Assembly: GCA_030690025.1 (NCBI GenBank)
Contig: JAUYDJ010000239.1
Location: 1-7,107, forward strand
DNA from: Chloroflexota bacterium
GTDB taxonomy: Bacteria; Chloroflexota; Dehalococcoidia; Dehalococcoidales; JAUYDJ01
Direction: 5' to 3'
DNA length: 7,107 bases
Shown piece after piece: positions 6,398 to 7,107 of the stretch (within the stretch, counting starts at the first letter, position 1; each line of letters opens with the position of its first letter). The notes under the pieces are model-generated. The model saw nothing but the letters and a program-made list of their open reading frames with translations. It ran no database searches and was not told the origin of the DNA. A program made the translations under genes and the position numbers.

Positions 6398-7107
<710 letters not shown>

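Overview
The window looks like chromosomal DNA of an uncultured anaerobic bacterium, most likely of the class Dehalococcoidia (Chloroflexota). The main clue is the 5' half of a 16S rRNA gene at the right end, whose V3-V4 segments resemble that group from memory. The gene content fits: CoA-dehydratase-activase type proteins and a DMSO-reductase-family molybdoenzyme. No alignment could be run, so the taxonomic call is recognition rather than measurement.

Layout. Positions 1 to 3678 hold a tightly packed, leftward-transcribed operon. In transcription order it encodes an M20-family amidohydrolase (2503-3678), a DUF2229/COG3580-type protein (1514-2506), a COG3581-type protein (432-1523) and a BadF/BcrA/HgdC-type ATPase activase (1-424, cut by the window edge). 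The first two junctions overlap by 4 and 10 bases, and the last has a 7-base gap, so translation is probably coupled. A good sigma70-like promoter lies at 3742-3770 on the minus strand. The COG3581-type gene carries one in-frame TAG at 687-689, after which its conserved C-terminal 84 codons continue intact.

Positions 3679 to 4103 form a divergent intergenic region with no gene that can be supported. It contains two adjacent perfect hairpins (3879-3905 and 3914-3937), probably a terminator or a dispersed repeat, plus a weaker hairpin and a weak promoter in front of the next gene.

Positions 4104 to 6314 encode, on the plus strand, a DmsA-like molybdopterin oxidoreductase. It retains its Fe-S cysteines and the probable Mo-ligand serine, but has no Tat signal and no adjacent electron-transfer or membrane-anchor genes. 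A near-consensus promoter at 6298-6326 starts inside the end of this gene. It is followed by a small hairpin and a boxA-like element, and then the 16S rRNA gene from about 6398 to the window edge.

How the genes may work together. COG3580, COG3581 and BadF-type proteins belong to the family of ATP-driven activators of 2-hydroxyacyl-CoA dehydratases and benzoyl-CoA-type reductases. Here they are co-transcribed with an amidohydrolase, and no catalytic dehydratase subunit is visible. The molybdoenzyme and rRNA are transcribed the other way and are probably functionally separate.
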